Below are positions 60,151-64,000 of a stretch of 64,000 bases of DNA, piece by piece (positions within the stretch are counted from its first letter, which is position 1; every line of letters begins with the position of its first letter). The translations under genes were made by a program, and so were the position numbers. The DNA comes from Diogma glabrata (taxonomy: Eukaryota > Arthropoda > Insecta > Diptera > Cylindrotomidae). The stretch spans positions 369,794,850-369,858,849 of the forward strand of contig OY856186.1 of the NCBI GenBank assembly GCA_963693315.1. The letters are read 5' to 3'. Below the pieces are notes generated by a model, which ran no database searches, was not told the DNA's origin, and saw only the letters and a list, made by a program, of their open reading frames with translations.

Positions 60151-62099
60151 TTTCTCGTTTATATTTTTTTTTTTGTGTTGATAATTAATTTAAGATGATC
60201 AGCTAAGCACTTGTGCAGATAGGAGTTGTAGGAAGATGGTGGATTAACTTAATCAGAGGAATGGATCCAGCAGGTATCCGACTCGGATGAGGTCTTCAAA
60301 AGTTTGTGTGTGTTAAAATCTGTTTTTTTTTTGTTTTGGAAGAACAACCTAAGGTGTATGGTTTTATTTTTTGATTGATTTGTTTTTTTTTAGCAGTGAT
60401 TCCAGGTCGTTACAAGATAATGGTAAACCCCACCCCGATCCACTGTCAGCTACCTGGGGATCATAATCCACTGCTAACCATTAAAATTCTTGTAATGACA
60501 AAATTGAAATTCCGTGATAAGGGGATGCAACCAAGTCAATATTAAAGATCATATTAATGTTCACTCGTCGGTGCATCCTATAACACCCACTTGTCATAGA
60601 TGGCGCCCAAAACTCGGCTTTAATAGGCTAAATATAGGTTATTTATAATAATTTTTTTTTAGTTTTCACTTTTCCCCGTTTAAGGTGGGCGAACGGCTGT
60701 CGTTTCGAATACGTTCTACGGATATTTTTATAAAACTTTGCTCTTGCAAACAGAAAATATTTCTTTTCCTTGATTTTTGATATTTTTTGTTGATCTTGAT
60801 ATTTTCGTAGTTCTACGTGTTCGCAACAATAATCGATCGTATCCCATTCCCAAAATAATTTTTTTGTTATAAACTTCTTTTGTAACATCAAAACAGCATC
60901 GACCCTCCGCTTTGAGTTTCCTTCTAAGGATGTTTGAATCCCATTGTTTGTTCGGGTCTGATGACTGAGGTCGTGTTGCTAAAATGTTCTTACGCGACCA
61001 TTTCTGGCTTTTGCCATACTGGCTGTTTTTTTTAACAGTGTTCGAAGTTGATTGCGTACATAGGATCATTCGAGAGATGCGACCAATAATGTTGATTGTG
61101 TCCGGATGAATCTACGATTATTCTCACTTCTACGCGTAATTTTATTTTCAATTTAAATTTCATAGTTTTAATTTATAAATTTTTTTTTAATAAGATCCAG
61201 TAGCTTCCGATTTTCCTTTAGGTTGGTACAGTTTTGTTGTTCTTCTAATTGTGTTGTTATCTTTAGGTATTGTAAAAATTTTTTTTTTGTTCTAGTTCAG
61301 TCGAACATCAGTTCATCATAAAGATTTGGTGCTGAGTTGGGCTGGATTCAGTATCCGCCAATCCGATGTCCGCGTTATAGTTTCCACCTTGAAAGATGTA
61401 ATGACTTTTATCATATGCTGAAAACTATAGTGTCTGAATAACATTCGGATAGGAGTGGAATGACTCAAATGTGAATTTAATCAATCCATTCCGAAATTTT
61501 ATTTCGTGTTGAAATCTTTCTTTCAATTTTTTTTGATTGGATTGGTATAAACGGGTCGCATTTGAGATCCATCGAAAGCAATATCGCAGTGATTTCATAA
61601 TCTGTTTTCGTTTTTTTTTGTGTTCACCTCATTAATCCGCCATCGTCACTGCAGCTCCCAGCACGGCAGATATATAAGAAGGGAAAGAAGATATAGGGAA
61701 ATAGAAATAAATATTTTTTTTTGTTTTTTTTATTTTTTTACATCACAACGCGAATAAACGTATACGTTTATTTGACGTTGTTCGTTAAGAAAATTGATAT
61801 TATCTTTAGTGTTTTTTTTTTCTGTATAAATAGATATATATTCAGGACGAATTAAAACAACAATTGTTTGTTTTTTTTGAAAGCTTTAATTTGCATTATA
61901 ATATAGAAATATTGGATTAACAGAGAATTTTTTTTATTTGGTTGATGTAAGATAGTAAGGAAAATAAATCTTAAATCACATACGTTGAGCATAGTTTCGA
62001 TTTTTTTTTTTTATTATTACGAACGTGTCAATTGCCATCCGTAACCCTTATTTTGGCAAACTACTATTATTTTTCTTTTGTTGTTTAGTAATTTTTATA
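60151..62099 (+). other. Probable LTR end and leader of a second LTR element
   Basis: Sequence upstream of the Gag frame at 62,100. At 60,601 TGGCGCCCAAAACTCGG starts with ten bases typical of tRNA-Lys primer sites (TGGCGCCCAA), preceded five bases earlier by CA. This suggests that an LTR ends at ~60,596, followed by a ~1.5 kb leader. The leader has many T runs and no convincing gene. The neighbouring gag-protease element would then lie within or next to this 5' LTR. Confidence 0.4.
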
Positions 62100-64000
62100 A
62101 TGGATCCCAGACATTTGGAAAAAGAAGAGCTAGTTATCGAATGTCGTATTCGAGGAGTAGCGGAAGAAAATCTAAACCCTCAAGAGATTTATGAATTTCT
62201 TCAAAAGAAATGGGCTGAGGAAAATACAAACAATTCATTGATCCCTCGTCAAAGCCATTCGACCAATTCTGTACGTGAATACGCAGCATGTGAAGACGCT
62301 GTAATTAAAATTCGTGGGGAAATTCAAGATATTGTGCAAGATAACGAAGCTACAAATGTTTTAGAGGACAGGGATAGAAATACTCTGCTCACACGACGAA
62401 CCCGATTGCGCCATTTCTTAGGTCGTATCAGACGTATACCTGCAAATACCAGGATAATACCCCGAATAAACCAGCTCGACAAGTCGGTGGAGAGTTTGTG
62501 TGACGTTATCGAAAGAGCCTTGGATGGATCGTCTGACTTGAATAAATCACGCACCGCTTTAGATGAAGTTATAATTACACCTATTAGTATTAGTAACGTG
62601 GTGGAGGGAAACATCATAGCTTCGACTGTCGTTAGTGGAACGTGTACCGCAAATGACTCCATACCCCTTATTTATACGAACTCGACGGGTGTTTCAAACA
62701 TAGTGGTTAGTTCCCCGACACCAAGATTTTCAGTTCCCTTTACAACCAATGTATGTTCTAGTACAGGACTAAACGTTAGCCATAATCAGGAATATGAAAT
62801 TGATCGGCTACAACAGCAAATTGATTTACTGAAGATGCAGCAAGCTCAGTTGACTTCAAGTGTATATCAGAGCTCTTCGATTTCAAATCAACCAATTTCG
62901 TCCGCTATAGTAAAACTTCCGGGCAACCATTCCTATGGACAGGTTGTAAACGCTGTCTCGGAGTACCAGAACCATCCCTATTACCATCAAACAGGTATTC
63001 GATTTCCGGTAGTATCTTCAGTACTACCTTCAACAATTCCATCAAGTAGTATGAGTTCTCACGGTGTATATGCTCCCTACGAATTAAGCTATTCCATAAA
63101 TAAGTCAACCCCAAATATAGCCCACGATTACCGTTTGCAATCAAACATGAAATTTCAATCGAGTTCGGTAGTCGTTCCAGGATTAAAGCCGAAACCCGAA
63201 ATTCCAGGCCCTCCATCGAAACCAAACATTCCAGAACCGCAGCAAATACCAGGAACTTCATTTCCTCAACCTATACCAAATATACCAGGATATTTTTATC
63301 AACCACCCAATGTCAATCCACCACGGGGAGGTATTTATAAGCCTGTGCTTGCGCAACACCACAAAGACAGATTTTCTGGGTCTACCAGGGGTATAGCAAT
63401 TGAACGATTTATCTTTCGCTTCGAAAGTCGAGCGATAGGCTACGGAATACCACCCGATCGCTACATTGATGAATTCAGTACGTTGCTTACGGACGATGCT
63501 CATGAGTGGTTTTGGACGTTTCGAGAACGAAACGGTGTTGTGTCTTGGGAGAGACTCCGTTACGAGATAATACAAAGATTTCAAGATCATTTAAATGATT
63601 TTGACATACGTCGATCCATTGAAAGTCGAAAACAGCGACCTAGAGAATCATTTATGGATTATTATCATGAAATACTTACCATGACTCTACCTTTACGCGT
63701 CCAATTATCCGATACCGACGTACTAAATATTTTAATCAGGAATATGCGTCCAGGTCTACAAGCTGCTTTGGCAGGACAAGCGATACATACCGTCAGTCAT
63801 CTTGTGAACCAATGTGTGTCTATTGAAGACACATGGAACAGGATTGGTCTTATACCAGAATTAGTATACACTCCACGTAGAGCCGTCAATGAACTAGCAA
63901 TTAACTTTCCCACGGAAGAGTATACGGAATCTAATACCATGGAAAGCTTTGCGTCCAGTTTTCCAACAGAAGCCGTAAAGCTAGAAAGAAAACCTGTCGA
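62100..64000 (+). CDS. Retrotransposon Gag protein, 5' part (open at window end)
   Basis: From the ATG at 62,100 the frame is open for 633 codons and leaves the window without a stop. The N-terminus (MDPRHLEKEELVIECRIRGV) and the Arg-rich RRTRLRHFLGRIRRI segment (~residues 95-115) resemble a Gag N-terminal family common in insect Gypsy-type elements. Residues ~235-255 are a short coiled coil (EYEIDRLQQQIDLLKMQQAQ). Residues ~355-410 are Pro-rich. Residues ~425-580 match the Retrotrans_gag capsid fold: ERFIFRFESRAIGYGIP, then LTDDAHEWFW, then SWERLRYEIIQRF, SRKQRPRESFMDYYHEI, and LNILIRNMRPGLQAAL. The next parts expected are zinc knuckles and pol, beyond the edge. The base composition is less AT-rich than the surroundings and there are no stops, so this copy is young. 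It could in principle be a domesticated gag, but the primer-site-like sequence upstream favours an element. Confidence 0.88.
   Translation, partial: MDPRHLEKEELVIECRIRGVAEENLNPQEIYEFLQKKWAEENTNNSLIPRQSHSTNSVREYAACEDAVIKIRGEIQDIVQDNEATNVLEDRDRNTLLTRRTRLRHFLGRIRRIPANTRIIPRINQLDKSVESLCDVIERALDGSSDLNKSRTALDEVIITPISISNVVEGNIIASTVVSGTCTANDSIPLIYTNSTGVSNIVVSSPTPRFSVPFTTNVCSSTGLNVSHNQEYEIDRLQQQIDLLKMQQAQLTSSVYQSSSISNQPISSAIVKLPGNHSYGQVVNAVSEYQNHPYYHQTGIRFPVVSSVLPSTIPSSSMSSHGVYAPYELSYSINKSTPNIAHDYRLQSNMKFQSSSVVVPGLKPKPEIPGPPSKPNIPEPQQIPGTSFPQPIPNIPGYFYQPPNVNPPRGGIYKPVLAQHHKDRFSGSTRGIAIERFIFRFESRAIGYGIPPDRYIDEFSTLLTDDAHEWFWTFRERNGVVSWERLRYEIIQRFQDHLNDFDIRRSIESRKQRPRESFMDYYHEILTMTLPLRVQLSDTDVLNILIRNMRPGLQAALAGQAIHTVSHLVNQCVSIEDTWNRIGLIPELVYTPRRAVNELAINFPTEEYTESNTMESFASSFPTEAVKLERKPV

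Noticed and set aside
60728..61069. A 113-codon minus-strand frame containing ILGMGYD, reminiscent of a protease flap-side motif
   Set aside because: No DTG/DSG active site or other protease feature accompanies it; it lies in the probable leader of a plus-strand element and is most likely chance.
62324..63590. Three minus-strand frames of 110-118 codons
   Set aside because: They lie antisense to the open plus-strand Gag frame, which has clear Gag motifs.

Overview
This is a very AT-rich, repeat-dominated stretch of an animal genome, most likely an insect and perhaps a fly. The reasons are the low GC, the ~60-base candidate intron, and the mix of element types: hAT, Tc1/pogo-like, Crypton-like, Foldback-like, Gypsy, Copia and non-LTR. 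I see no convincing host gene, no rRNA or tRNA gene, no operon and no CRISPR array. Almost every recognisable coding segment belongs to a transposable element, and most are decayed. The two long intact reading frames are both retroelement Gag-type frames near the right end.

Layout. 2.1-3.2 kb: a hAT relic (terminal repeats, 9-base flanking duplication) carrying a nested MITE. 4.7-8.5 kb: a Gypsy relic with gag/protease and integrase but no reverse transcriptase. 9.06-10.1 kb: a decayed minus-strand gag related to the intact one at 57-59 kb. 12.3-13.7 kb: a single Foldback-like arm. 18.5-20.5 kb: two MITEs, one with its empty-site relative preserved at 6.7 kb. 20.6-23.8 kb: fragments of a Crypton-like tyrosine recombinase among four long imperfect palindromes; a fifth lies at 28.0 kb. 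24.1-33.8 kb: a patchwork of a GGGTTCCG-headed repeat, a Foldback arm, a hairpin MITE and one complete Foldback-like element with 1.35 and 1.64 kb inverted arms. 36.6-37.4 kb: a 329-base direct duplication. 37.7-39.7 kb: a non-LTR relic. 41.9-42.4 kb: an unrecognised minus-strand frame with one internal stop. 45.3-46.8 kb: a Copia relic. 47.4-51.7 kb: a ~625-base tandem array interrupted by an internally deleted hAT element that itself contains a MITE. 51.9-54.7 kb: a Gypsy relic with a Foldback arm in its RT/RNase H region.

The best preserved unit is a non-autonomous LTR retrotransposon at 56,214-60,146 (minus strand). It has two ~710-base LTRs differing at only a few positions, a perfect CTAT target duplication, a primer-site candidate and polypurine tract, and one open frame of 825 codons encoding SAP + coiled coil + Gag + two zinc knuckles + aspartic protease. 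There is no RT, RNase H or integrase. It has inserted beside, or inside, the 5' part of a second LTR element on the plus strand, whose Gag frame (62,100 onward) is still open at the window edge.

The most unusual signals are (1) the palindromes clustered around tyrosine-recombinase fragments, (2) the Foldback-like family with arms built from two kinds of tandem repeat, and (3) the gag-protease-only LTR element whose frame runs through the polypurine tract and stops exactly at the LTR.
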